A stretch of DNA of 64,000 bases from Candidatus Dormiibacterota bacterium. Lineage in GTDB: Bacteria; Acidobacteriota; Polarisedimenticolia; Gp22-AA2. The notes below the pieces were generated by a model. The model saw nothing but the letters and a program-made list of their open reading frames with translations, made no database searches and was not told where the DNA came from. This document shows, piece after piece, positions 18,287-26,194 of the stretch. The number at the start of each line of letters is the position of its first letter. Within the stretch, counting starts at the first letter, position 1. A program made the position numbers and the translations under genes. Location: the NCBI GenBank assembly GCA_035635555.1, contig DASQAT010000046.1:124001-188000 (forward strand), written 5' to 3'.

Positions 18287-20644
18287 GTGAGCCCCGACAC
18301 GCGCATCGTCCGCGGGCATCCTGTCCGCGCGCATCAGCCGGAATCTTCCCTGGACCGGTGGGGCCTGCGCGCCATGTGCGCGACGCTCGTCGTCCTGGTC
18401 CTCTCGTCTCTGCCCGCGCGCGCCGGGAAGCCGGACGGCACGGCCGGAGCCGCCGCCTTCCGTCATGTGCTGGAGCTGGCGGGCAAGGTCGGCCCGCGCA
18501 GGAGCGGCACGGACGCGGACGGGCGCGCCATCGAATACGTGGCCCGCGAGATGGAGAGCGCCGGGCTCGCCGTCACCCGGCAGGCCGTGCCGATCGCGAC
18601 CTTCGACGAGGGGGAGCGATCGGTCGGCTCGTGGAACGTGATCGGCGAGCTGCCCGGAGCCACGCGCGACACCATCGTCCTGGCGGCGCACCACGACTCG
18701 AGGAACGTGGCGGTCCCCGGAGCCAACGACGATGCTTCGGGTCTGGCGGTCCTCCTGGAGGTTGCGCGCATCGTGGTGCGTGGGCCGCACCGGCTGACCT
18801 ATCGCTTCATCTCCTTCTGCGCGGAGGAGGAGGGGCTCCTCGGATCGCGTTACTACGCCGAGCACTCCGACCTGTCGCCGGTGCGCGTCATGATCGCGCT
18901 GGAGATGGTCGGCCGGGGGGAGCTTCTCGTCGGTCCGGTCCCGGAACCGCCCGCGCTCTGGGCCCAGCGTCTGCTCCTGCGCGCCGCCCGGGAGACCGGG
19001 ACGCGGGACGTCGTGGCGCGACCGCTCTGGACTCTCGCTCCGAGGTTCCTCGATCTGCCATTCAGCGCCGACCACGAGGCGTTCCTGGAGCGGAAGATCC
19101 CGGCGTTCCTCGTCCTCGGAACGTTTCCGGCCTGGGCCTACCACACCACGGAAGACGGGGTGAACGGGGTGCGCCCGGCGGCGCTCGATCGGGCCGTGCG
19201 GGTCGTCGGCCGAATCCTGCAGGACCTCGACGCGTCGCCCGCCACGGATGAGGACGATCCGCACTATCTTCCCCTGATGCTGTTCGGGAGGGGATTTCTG
19301 CTTCCCTCGAACGCGCTGCTGATCCTCTCGTGCGCGGCCCTCCTCGGCTGGGGTCTCCTGGCGCTCGTCCGCCTCCGGGTCGTCGCCAGGCCTCGCGCCA
19401 TCATCGAGACCTTGCGGGTGCTGATTGTGACCGGGGCGGCGACCGCGATCGGTCTGTCCGGCCTGTTCCTGTCCGAAAGGGTCATGGAGCGGATCCACGA
19501 AGTGCGCTATCCCTGGATGGCGCACCAGGGACTGCACGTCGCCCAGGGGATCGCCTGGACGCTGCTCACCTCCTGGCTCGGTCTCAACCTGTTCCGACGG
19601 ATCAAGCCGACCGTCGAGCCCGGTCCCTATCTGGCGGCGGCGTTCATCGTGCCGGTCGCCTGGGTGGCGGCGGCCCTGCGGGGAGGGTTTCCCGAGATCG
19701 CGGCCATCATGGCGGTGCCGATCCTGATGCTCCTGGCCTCGCGCAATTTCGACAGCACCGGCCGGAGGCTCGCACTCGGTCTGGGCGCCGCGGCGCCGTT
19801 CTTCTGTCTGCTGGCGCTCCGGGACTACCGCACGCTGGTCGACCTGGGCGGCGTGTCGCCGTCCCCTCGCCTCCTGTTCGGCATCCTGTTTTCGGTCACG
19901 TTCCCTCTGGCGTTGTACCTGGCGCACGTCGCCTCGTACCAGGACTGCCTGCACAGCCGCGTCTGGTGGTGGCTGTCCGGGCGTCACGTCGGTCTGGCCG
20001 CTCTCGCCCTGTCGCTCGTCCTCCTGGGTGTCAACGCGATCCTGCCGTCCTACGACTTCCGGAACCGCCAGGTGGTGAGAGTCCGGGAGCGGGTCGATCT
20101 GAACGGCAGACGGGCCGTGGCGACGATCCGATCGACCGACCGCCTGCGCGGCGTGCGCCTCCAGGGTGGGGGAGGCCACGCCGTCGATCCGGAGGAGACG
20201 ACGGAGCGCATCGAGATGCCGTTCCCCGGCGATGAGATCGACTTCGCGGCCGACGCCGTCCAGACGACCGGCGCCGGCGAAACACTCGTCACGACGCACC
20301 TCACGGCCCCTCTCGCGACCGACCGGGTCAGCTATGTCTTCTCCTCCCGCTCCGGGTTCCGTGTGCCGGGACGCGGCGAAACACTGCGCCACCGATACAC
20401 CTTCAGCGAGATCGCACCGCGGCGCGACCCGATCGGCACGTTCCGTCTCGTCCTTTCCGAGGGGGGCGACCTGTCGCTCGAGCTGAGGGCGGACTTCGAA
20501 GAGGATCTTCTTGGGCTCCGGCCGTCCTCGGACCTGCCGCGCGTTTTCGTGCACCAGGCGACCATCGAAGGATCGCGACACCTCCTGGGCCCGGCGCGCG
20601 CCACAGCACCGCGCCCCGCGGAGGGCGCGCCCGGCGACCGTTGA
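18287..20644 (+). CDS. Membrane-anchored M28-family zinc peptidase
   Basis: 785 residues. Signal or anchor segment CATLVVLVLSSLPARA (31-46). The M28 domain (~55-300) has the co-catalytic zinc pattern: AAHHDSRN (His135-His136-Asp137), GANDDASG (Asp148-149), CAEEEGLLGS (Glu180-182) and SADHEAFLE. After about residue 325 there are around eight membrane segments (ALLILSCAALLGWGLLALV and onward), then a ~160-residue C-terminal soluble beta-rich domain (FSSRSGFRVPGRGETLRH). This resembles the Fxna/ERMP1-like layout of M28 peptidases with a transmembrane C-half. Probably an aminopeptidase acting outside the cytoplasm. The GTG at 18287 gives a 30-residue leader before the hydrophobic core; ATG 18374 is the alternative start. 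Confidence 0.85.
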   Translation: MSPDTRIVRGHPVRAHQPESSLDRWGLRAMCATLVVLVLSSLPARAGKPDGTAGAAAFRHVLELAGKVGPRRSGTDADGRAIEYVAREMESAGLAVTRQAVPIATFDEGERSVGSWNVIGELPGATRDTIVLAAHHDSRNVAVPGANDDASGLAVLLEVARIVVRGPHRLTYRFISFCAEEEGLLGSRYYAEHSDLSPVRVMIALEMVGRGELLVGPVPEPPALWAQRLLLRAARETGTRDVVARPLWTLAPRFLDLPFSADHEAFLERKIPAFLVLGTFPAWAYHTTEDGVNGVRPAALDRAVRVVGRILQDLDASPATDEDDPHYLPLMLFGRGFLLPSNALLILSCAALLGWGLLALVRLRVVARPRAIIETLRVLIVTGAATAIGLSGLFLSERVMERIHEVRYPWMAHQGLHVAQGIAWTLLTSWLGLNLFRRIKPTVEPGPYLAAAFIVPVAWVAAALRGGFPEIAAIMAVPILMLLASRNFDSTGRRLALGLGAAAPFFCLLALRDYRTLVDLGGVSPSPRLLFGILFSVTFPLALYLAHVASYQDCLHSRVWWWLSGRHVGLAALALSLVLLGVNAILPSYDFRNRQVVRVRERVDLNGRRAVATIRSTDRLRGVRLQGGGGHAVDPEETTERIEMPFPGDEIDFAADAVQTTGAGETLVTTHLTAPLATDRVSYVFSSRSGFRVPGRGETLRHRYTFSEIAPRRDPIGTFRLVLSEGGDLSLELRADFEEDLLGLRPSSDLPRVFVHQATIEGSRHLLGPARATAPRPAEGAPGDR

Positions 20645-20646
20645 TC

Positions 20647-20655
20647 TGATAAGAT
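20647..20655 (+). promoter_or_regulatory. Extended -10 promoter TGATAAGAT
   Basis: TG at 20647-20648, TAAGAT at 20650-20655, about 46 bases upstream of the tusA-like ATG and just after the peptidase stop. No -35. Confidence 0.45.
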
Positions 20656-20700
20656 CACGCCCTTCCCCGACCGGCCGCGCGCCGGCGGGCGGGAGTCAGC

Positions 20701-20961
20701 ATGGACGCGCCGCTCGAGGCGGATGAAAGGATCGACACGGTCGGCCTGTACTGCCCCGTGCCGATCATCAAGACCGCGGAGAGACTCAGGAAGATGGGAG
20801 CCGGACGGACCCTGGAGATCCTGTCGGACGACCGCGTCATTTTGATCGACATGCCGGCCTGGTGCCGCTCCACCGGGAACGACTATCTGGGTCACAGACA
20901 GGAACGGGGAGAGTACCGGTTGTTCGTGAGAAAGGCGCGCCAGGGAGGGTTCACTCGATGA
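20701..20961 (+). CDS. TusA/SirA-family sulfur carrier
   Basis: 86 residues, one SirA/TusA domain: DTVGLYCPVPIIKTAERLRKM with the CPxP motif (Cys18-Pro19-Val20-Pro21), the persulfide-carrying cysteine of TusA. A second cysteine (Cys55, PAWCRSTGN) matches the frequent second Cys of YeeD-like members. The stop overlaps the start of the PP-loop gene by ATGA (20958-20961), which strongly suggests it hands sulfur to that enzyme. Cytoplasmic. Confidence 0.88.
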   Translation: MDAPLEADERIDTVGLYCPVPIIKTAERLRKMGAGRTLEILSDDRVILIDMPAWCRSTGNDYLGHRQERGEYRLFVRKARQGGFTR

Positions 20962-22019
20962 CCGATCGACCGGCGGGGCGACCGGAGAAGGTGCGGGCGA
21001 TCGGTCTGCTCTCCGGGGGCCTCGACAGCACGCTGGCCGCACGCGTCCTTCTCGAGCAGGGGATCGAAGTCATCGGGCTGCACTACTCCACCGGGTTCTG
21101 CATGAACGATCATCGCCGGGCGATGGCCCGACCCGACGAGGATCCGAAGCGGATGCGCAACGAGGGGCTGCGGGCCGGTGCGGATCTCGGCATCCCGATC
21201 GAAGTCCTGGACGCCGGCGAGGCCTATCTCAAGATGGTCCTGAATCCGAAGCACGGATACGGCGCCAAGGCCAATCCGTGCATCGACTGCCGCATCTTCA
21301 TGATCCACGGAGCCGCCGAGTACATGCGCGAGCATGGCGGACACTTCGTGTTCACCGGTGAAGTCCTCGGGCAGCGGCCGATGTCGCAGCACATGCAATC
21401 CCTGCGTCTCATCGAGAAGGAATGCGGGATCGAGGGATACCTCCTGCGGCCGCTGTCCGCCAGGCATCTGCCGCCCACGCTGCCGGAGCAGCTCGGCTGG
21501 GTGGAGCGCGACAGACTCCTCGGGATCTCCGGCCGATCGCGCAAGGAGCAGATGGAGTGGAGCCGCACCTGGGGGATCAGCGACTACCCGCAGCCGGCCG
21601 GGGGATGCTGCTATCTGGCCGATGAGAACTTCGCCCGCCGCTTCCACGACAAGAAGCTCTACAGCGAACCCGATCAGATCCGGCAGGACGAGATGATCCT
21701 CCTCAAGGTGGGACGGCACTTCCGTCTGTCGCCTCAGGTGAAGATCATCGTCGCCCGCGACCAGAGCGAGAACCAGTTCCTGTCGCGCTTCGAACTCCCC
21801 GGCTGGCGATTCGAGGCGCTCGACTGCGGCAGCCCGATCACCGTCGTCGAAGGGGAGCCGGACGACGACCTCAAGATCCTGATCGCTTCGATCACGGCGC
21901 GTTACTCCGACCGCCGCCACGAGGCGCTCGTCGAAGTGGCGGCCCGCCGGGACGGCCGCGAGGAGCGGCTGCTGGTGCCGCCGGTCGCCGACCAGGTGCT
22001 CGAAGGGTACCGCCTGTGA
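20958..22019 (+). CDS. PP-loop ATPase of the MnmA/ThiI-like tRNA thiolation group
   Basis: 353 residues. The PP-loop SGGLDS (19-24) adenylates its target, as in MnmA, ThiI and TtuA. ANPCIDCRIFM gives a CxxC (Cys108, Cys111), FTGEVLGQRPMSQH and ISGRSRKEQM are conserved blocks of a distinct MnmA-like subgroup, and PQPAGGCCYL holds Cys217-Cys218. It is not a canonical MnmA. The C-terminal third (~240-353) is a separate domain without obvious motifs. ATGA-coupled to the TusA-like carrier; likely a tRNA thiouridylase or other sulfur-inserting enzyme. The start is ATG 20958: earlier in-frame codons lie in the tusA gene. Confidence 0.82.
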   Translation: MTDRPAGRPEKVRAIGLLSGGLDSTLAARVLLEQGIEVIGLHYSTGFCMNDHRRAMARPDEDPKRMRNEGLRAGADLGIPIEVLDAGEAYLKMVLNPKHGYGAKANPCIDCRIFMIHGAAEYMREHGGHFVFTGEVLGQRPMSQHMQSLRLIEKECGIEGYLLRPLSARHLPPTLPEQLGWVERDRLLGISGRSRKEQMEWSRTWGISDYPQPAGGCCYLADENFARRFHDKKLYSEPDQIRQDEMILLKVGRHFRLSPQVKIIVARDQSENQFLSRFELPGWRFEALDCGSPITVVEGEPDDDLKILIASITARYSDRRHEALVEVAARRDGREERLLVPPVADQVLEGYRL

Positions 22020-22056
22020 GATCGGACCCGGCGTGTCCGCGGGCGCGGCCCGCCGA

Positions 22057-22065
22057 TGCTATAAT
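22057..22065 (+). promoter_or_regulatory. Extended -10 promoter TGCTATAAT of the tRNA pair
   Basis: A perfect TATAAT (22060-22065) with TG at 22057-22058, 13 bases before mature tRNA-Val. No -35 hexamer in the GC-rich region 17 bases upstream. The best-scoring member of the recurrent TGCTAnnnT set. Confidence 0.65.
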
Positions 22066-22077
22066 CCCGCGCGGTGC

Positions 22078-22152
22078 GGGCCGTTAACTCAGCGGGAGAG
22101 TGCTATCCTCACACGGTAGAAGTCGCTGGTTCAAATCCAGCACGGCCCACCA
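22078..22152 (+). tRNA. tRNA-Val (CAC)
   Basis: Cloverleaf: acceptor GGGCCGT / ACGGCCC (7 pairs), D arm ACTC-AGCGGGA-GAGT, anticodon stem CTATC / GGTAG around loop CTCACAC (anticodon CAC, codon GUG), variable AAGTC, T arm GCTGG-TTCAAAT-CCAGC, discriminator A. CCA is encoded (22150-22152). Confidence 0.95.
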
Positions 22153-22183
22153 CGCCTTCATCGCGCCGTTCGTTTCCGAAAGT

Positions 22184-22259
<76 letters not shown>

Positions 22260-22340
22260 ATCCTGTCCCTGAACGGAACCGCCTTCCCTCGAGACGGCCT
22301 GGCGCCCGCACCCCGATTCGTGGTAGATGAAAAGGGACAA

Positions 22341-22365
22341 CCCGCGGTCGACGGTCGACTGCGGG
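22341..22365 (+). other. Strong hairpin just upstream of the six-Cys peptide RBS
   Basis: The 25 bases 22341-22365 are self-complementary end to end (CCCGCGGTC... / ...GACTGCGGG, one G-U pair, 3-base loop), giving an ~11-bp stem. It ends 6 bases before the CAGGAGG ribosome-binding site (22371-22377) of the next gene. It could be processing or termination structure for the tRNA transcript, or a translation control hairpin. No U-tract follows. Confidence 0.45.
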
Positions 22366-22384
22366 CGATGCAGGAGGTCCTCGG

Positions 22385-22645
22385 ATGCGCCGTCCCTCGA
22401 ACCTGGCTGTGCGTTGTGCGGCGTTGGTGTTCGTGACGGTTCTCCTGGCGGCGGTCCTTGCTGCGGCCCCGATGCCGGCACCGTCGCCTTACGCGTCCGC
22501 ACTGTCGGGTCTGTTCGCCGGGAGCGTGTACGCCGCACCGTCCACCTGCGGAAACACCGGCTGCAACCGCTTCGGGCATTGCTCCAAGGTCCACGGCTAC
22601 AACTGCCGGTTCGCAGGCGGCGAGTGCCAGCAGACGGCCTGCTGA
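22385..22645 (+). CDS. Small exported six-cysteine peptide (paralogue of 53887-54156)
   Basis: 86 residues. Basic N-terminus and a hydrophobic core (CAALVFVTVLLAAVLAAA), then a spacer with P.P..PY.SAL and an AA cleavage-like site near residue 51, then a 35-residue mature part with Cys55, 60, 66, 74, 81, 86. Spacing is C-x4-C-x5-C-x7-C-x6-C-x4-C, with YNC before the fourth cysteine and CQ after the fifth. The same framework occurs in the 89-residue gene at 53887. Excellent SD (AGGAGG, 8 bases before ATG). I recognise no named family; six even cysteines suggest a three-disulfide mini-protein, but metal binding or post-translational modification are also possible. Confidence 0.8.
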   Translation: MRRPSNLAVRCAALVFVTVLLAAVLAAAPMPAPSPYASALSGLFAGSVYAAPSTCGNTGCNRFGHCSKVHGYNCRFAGGECQQTAC

Positions 22646-22750
22646 TTCTCTGAGCACCCCGGGTAGCCCGGCGATCCGCGGGCGCTCTTCCCCCGGCGCC
22701 TGATGCGGGTGTGAACGCACGATCCGCCGACGGAAGAGGAGACGACTCCC

Positions 22751-23902
22751 ATATCCCTGCCCGCCGACCGCCTACGGGGAGAGTTCCCCGCGCTCGAGAC
22801 CGGCATTCATCTCCTCAGCCACAGTCTCGGCCCGGTGCCGCGGGCCGCGCGCCGGGCGCTTCTGACCTACGTGGATCTCTGGGAACGCCAGGTGCGCGAG
22901 GACGTCTGGACGGAGCACTGGTGGGACCTGTCGGCCGAGGTCGGCGATCTCATCGCGCGTGTCCTGGGCGGGAGGCCCGGCACCGTGCAGGTGCAGCCCA
23001 ACACGTCCGTGGCGCTCTCCACCGTGATCTCGTGCCTCGATCTGGGCGCGGGGCGCAGACGGAAGGTCGTGACCTCCGCCCTGGACTTTCCGACCACGGG
23101 GTACGTCTGGCAGGCGCAGCGCCGGTCGGGCGTCGAAGTGACGATCGTTCCCTCCGACGACGGCCTGACGACGCCGATGGACCGGCTGCTGGACGCCATC
23201 GACGAGAGCACGGCCCTGGTGTCGCTGTCGCACGTGTCGTACAGGAGCTCGCACCGTCTCGACCCGCGGCCGATCGTCGAGAAGGCGCGCCGCGTCGGCG
23301 CCCTCGTCCTCCTCGACACCTACCAGTCGGCCGGTGTCCTCGAGATGGACGCGGACGGCTGGGGGGTCGATTTCATGATCGGCGGCACGATCAAATGGCT
23401 GTGCGGAGGTCCCTCCTGCGGCTACCTGTACGTGAGGCCCGATCGGATCCAAACGCTCGAGCCTCGACTGACCGGCTGGTTCGCGCACGCGGAGCCGTTC
23501 CTGTTCGAGCACGCCCCGATGCGGTACGACGCCTCGGTGCGGCGGTTCGCCCAGGGGACGGCCAACGTTCCCGGCCTGTACTCGTGCCGGGAGGGGCTGC
23601 GCATCGTCCTGGAGGTCGGGCTGCAGGCGATCGCGACCGAGTCCCGGCGCCGGACGGCATGGCTCATCGAGGCGGCCCGTCAGCGCGGCTTCACCGTGAA
23701 CAGTCCGGCTCAGGACGGTGAGCGCGGCGGAGTCGTCATGATCGCCGTCGAGCGCCCCGGAGACATCGCCCTCCGCCTCAGGGAGCGCGGCGTCCTGGTG
23801 GACTGGCGTCCCGGTGTCGGTCTGCGTCTCGGGCCGCACTTCTTCAACACGGACGACGAGGTGCGGGAAACCCTGGATGTCCTCGGGCGACTTCTTCCCT
23901 GA
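22751..23902 (+). CDS. Kynureninase-like / class V aminotransferase-fold PLP enzyme, non-canonical start
   Basis: About 383 residues. Fold type I class V PLP enzyme: HSLGP near the N-terminus, VQPNTSVALSTVIS (phosphate-binding region), LVSLSHVSYRSS, LLDTYQSAGVL and IGGTIKWLCGGP with the PLP lysine (Lys215). The His/Trp-rich N-terminus (WERQVREDVWTEHWWD) and SHVSYRS resemble kynureninase-like proteins more than cysteine desulfurases, but substrate is not assignable. The first ATG/GTG/TTG in frame (GTG 22835) would cut off FPALETGIHLLSHSLG. The only upstream candidates after the stop at 22712 are ATA 22751, 9 bases after AGGAG, or CTG 22757. I use ATA 22751; a sequencing error for ATG is possible. 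Confidence 0.78.
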   Translation: MSLPADRLRGEFPALETGIHLLSHSLGPVPRAARRALLTYVDLWERQVREDVWTEHWWDLSAEVGDLIARVLGGRPGTVQVQPNTSVALSTVISCLDLGAGRRRKVVTSALDFPTTGYVWQAQRRSGVEVTIVPSDDGLTTPMDRLLDAIDESTALVSLSHVSYRSSHRLDPRPIVEKARRVGALVLLDTYQSAGVLEMDADGWGVDFMIGGTIKWLCGGPSCGYLYVRPDRIQTLEPRLTGWFAHAEPFLFEHAPMRYDASVRRFAQGTANVPGLYSCREGLRIVLEVGLQAIATESRRRTAWLIEAARQRGFTVNSPAQDGERGGVVMIAVERPGDIALRLRERGVLVDWRPGVGLRLGPHFFNTDDEVRETLDVLGRLLP

Positions 23903-23906
23903 ATCG

Positions 23907-23926
23907 CCCGCCCGCGAATGGGCGGG
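23907..23926 (+). terminator. Weak terminator-like hairpin
   Basis: CCCGCCC-gcgaat-GGGCGGG, a perfect 7-bp GC stem with a 6-base loop, five bases after the PLP-enzyme stop. No T-run follows, so intrinsic termination is uncertain. Confidence 0.35.
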
Positions 23927-24067
23927 TGGGAGGGCGTCCCCGGGGAGACCCCTGCGCGCGGCGGCCGGGGACGCCATCCCGGGCGATGAGCCCGCGCATC
24001 CCGCCGACCGCGGGGCGGCGGCGGGGGACACTCGCGAACGCCGCGCCCAAGGCGCGCCACATCCTTC

Positions 24068-24096
24068 TTGACGCACCCCCTCCGGCGACGTATATC
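24068..24096 (+). promoter_or_regulatory. Sigma70-type promoter TTGACG-N17-TATATC
   Basis: TTGACG (24068-24073), exactly 17 bases, TATATC (24091-24096), 30 bases before the zinc-ribbon gene ATG. One of the few promoters here with a good -35. Confidence 0.6.
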
Positions 24097-24125
24097 TGGC
24101 GGCGATTCATCCGGGAGAACAATCG

Positions 24126-24407
24126 ATGGCCGGTCCGCTGACGCCGGCCGCGCGGGCGCAGGACGCCGACCTGGCGCGCTGCCCTGGGTGCGGCTCCGGG
24201 GATCTGTTCACGATCGAGATCGCCCGCCCCCAGGGGATGGCCTGGCGCGGCGTGTACTGCGCCGGAGAATACGATCGCGATCGCCGGCGCTTCCTGAGGC
24301 GGAGCTGCGGCTACGCCGGAGCCGCCGTCGAAGAGGTGCCCGAAGCGAGCGGGAGCCGCCCTCCGACACTATCCGTGGCGGGCGGGGAGGACGTGCGCGC
24401 CTCGTGA
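24126..24407 (+). CDS. Small zinc-ribbon-like protein of unknown function
   Basis: 93 residues. CPGCGSGDLF (Cys19, Cys22) and two further cysteines (Cys45 in VYCAGEYD, Cys61 in RRSCGY) could bind one zinc. The middle is Arg/Asp rich (EYDRDRRRFLRR). Preceded by a good promoter and GGGAGAA. Cytoplasmic; no partner suggested by context. Ends 13 bases before the stop of the convergent peptidase gene. Confidence 0.6.
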   Translation: MAGPLTPAARAQDADLARCPGCGSGDLFTIEIARPQGMAWRGVYCAGEYDRDRRRFLRRSCGYAGAAVEEVPEASGSRPPTLSVAGGEDVRAS

Positions 24408-24420
24408 CGCGGGAGCGCGC

Positions 24421-26109
24421 CTATTTCCCCGACGTGGTCGAGGTCGCCGCGAGGGCCGAGGCCCGGGCGGCCGCGAACTCGTCCCCCTTGTTCCACCGCG
24501 GCATGCCATCGACCTGGGCGACCCTGTACCCGACGTAGAGCGCGATGCGCGCGCTCTCTGCCGACCCGGAGAGATCGAAGGACGGATCGTACTCGTCCTT
24601 CGGCCGGTGGTAGCGCTTCTCCTCGTACTCCTTCCAGATCGTCTCACCGTATCCCTTGGGTTTGCCGATGTAATCGAGCCCCGGGTCGAGGCTGAAGGCG
24701 GGAATTCCGACCTTGGCGAAATTGAACTGATCGGAGCGGTAGAACGAGCCCTGCTCGGGATGCTGGTCGGCGACCACCTTGAAACCGAGCGCCCTGGAGG
24801 CCTCGTCGACGACGTCCCTCAGAGTCGAGCGATCGGCCCCGAGGAAGGTGAAGTCGGCCGGACGGCCCCACACGGGCGTCCCGTCCATGTTGATGTTGGC
24901 GGCGGTCAGGTGCGTCGGGATGATCGGGTGCGTGGCGTAGTACTCGGAGCCGCGCAGACCGCCTTCCTCGGCGGCGCAGGCGATGAACAGGACGCTGCGC
25001 CGCGGCGCTCTCGGGAAGAGCGTGAACAGCCGCGCGGTTTCCAGGAGCGTGGCCACGCCCGAGGCGTTGTCCTGGGCGCCGTTGTAGATATCGTCGCCAT
25101 CCTCGGGGTTGCCGCGCCCGAGGTGATCGTAATGCGCGGTGTAGACGACCGCCTGATCGCGCAGCTTCGGATCGGAGCCGCGCAGCAGACCGACGACGTT
25201 CCACGTCATGATCGGCCGGATCTTCGTGACCATCGTCGCCTGCACGCGCAGCGACAGGGGCACCGGACGGAACTCGCGGGTCGCGGCCGCCCGGCGGAGG
25301 ACATCGAAGTCCTGGCCGGCCGCCTTCAGGATGTCGCGGCCGAAGGACTCCGTGATCCAGGAGGCGATCTGGAGAGCGGGCGGGCCGCCGGGTGACAGGG
25401 CGACGTAGGGCCGCTCGCGGCCCCAGGAATTGCGCACGACGCTCCAGCCGTATCCCGCCGAATCGTCGGTGTGAATCAGGATCGCACCCGCGGCCCCCGC
25501 GCGCGCGGCGCTCTCGAACTTGTAGGTCCAGCGACCGTAGTAGGTGAGGGCCTTGCCGCCGAACAGCGCGGAGTCATCGGAGGGTGGATCGTTGACCAGC
25601 ATGACCAGCACCTTTCCCCGGACGTCCTCCCCTTTGAAATCGTCCCACCTGTACTCGGGCGCCGTGATGCCATACCCGACGAAGACCAGGGGCGCGTCGA
25701 TCTCCTCGGTCTCCTTCTGCGTCTCCGCGCTCGCGACGTAGTCCTCGAGCCAGCGGGCCTCGAAGGTCCGCGCGCCGCCTTGGATCGCGAGGCGGCTTTG
25801 TCGATCGGTCTCGATCCCGACCAGGGGCACCTCCTGCAGGTAGGAGTCCTTCGAGGCGCCCGGCGCGAGCCCGAGGAGACGGAACCGGGTCTCGAGATAG
25901 AGCGCCGCCAGCCGTCCACCCTTCTGGCCGGTGCCCCGGCCTTCCATGACGTCGTCGGCGAGGAAGCGCAGATCGGCATCGATGCGATGCGGGTCGGCTG
26001 CGTCGAGAACACGCTTCAGGCCGGCGACCGGCGGGGCGGGGGCGGCGTAGGCCGCGAGCGGCTGCAGCAGAAACATAAGGACGACGATCGGGCGGTGGGG
26101 GGTCCGCAT
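24421..26109 (-). CDS. Exported M28-family zinc peptidase
   Basis: 562 residues. Signal peptide (PIVVLMFLLQPLAAYA). A protease-associated (PA) insertion covers about 130-290 (LVFVGYGITAPEYRWDDFKG, GKVLVMLVNDPPS). The M28 core has zinc-binding YTAHYDHLG, NGAQDNASGVATLLE and CAAEEGGLRGSEYYA, plus SDQFNFAKVGIPAF and a late His in YHRPKDEYDP. All metal positions look intact. A secreted aminopeptidase of the M28 group; different from the membrane M28 at 18287. ATG 26109 is chosen for the signal peptide. Confidence 0.9.
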   Translation of the reverse strand: MRTPHRPIVVLMFLLQPLAAYAAPAPPVAGLKRVLDAADPHRIDADLRFLADDVMEGRGTGQKGGRLAALYLETRFRLLGLAPGASKDSYLQEVPLVGIETDRQSRLAIQGGARTFEARWLEDYVASAETQKETEEIDAPLVFVGYGITAPEYRWDDFKGEDVRGKVLVMLVNDPPSDDSALFGGKALTYYGRWTYKFESAARAGAAGAILIHTDDSAGYGWSVVRNSWGRERPYVALSPGGPPALQIASWITESFGRDILKAAGQDFDVLRRAAATREFRPVPLSLRVQATMVTKIRPIMTWNVVGLLRGSDPKLRDQAVVYTAHYDHLGRGNPEDGDDIYNGAQDNASGVATLLETARLFTLFPRAPRRSVLFIACAAEEGGLRGSEYYATHPIIPTHLTAANINMDGTPVWGRPADFTFLGADRSTLRDVVDEASRALGFKVVADQHPEQGSFYRSDQFNFAKVGIPAFSLDPGLDYIGKPKGYGETIWKEYEEKRYHRPKDEYDPSFDLSGSAESARIALYVGYRVAQVDGMPRWNKGDEFAAARASALAATSTTSGK

Positions 26110-26161
26110 GAAGTCTCCTCTCGGGTCAAGGGGTCGGGCGCCGCACGTGCGGCGCGGGGCG

Positions 26162-26190
26162 AGTATAGCGGCCGGCACCGGGCGCGGCAA
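26162..26190 (-). promoter_or_regulatory. Promoter TTGCCG-N17-TATACT for the exported peptidase
   Basis: Minus strand: TTGCCG (26190-26185), 17 bases, TATACT (26167-26162), 53 bases before the ATG at 26109. Lies in the short gap after the truA stop (26195). Confidence 0.55.
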
Positions 26191-26194
26191 TACG

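Noticed and set aside
22835-22837. GTG as start of the kynureninase-like gene
   Set aside because: Would remove a stretch that looks conserved (LSHSLG) and has no SD.
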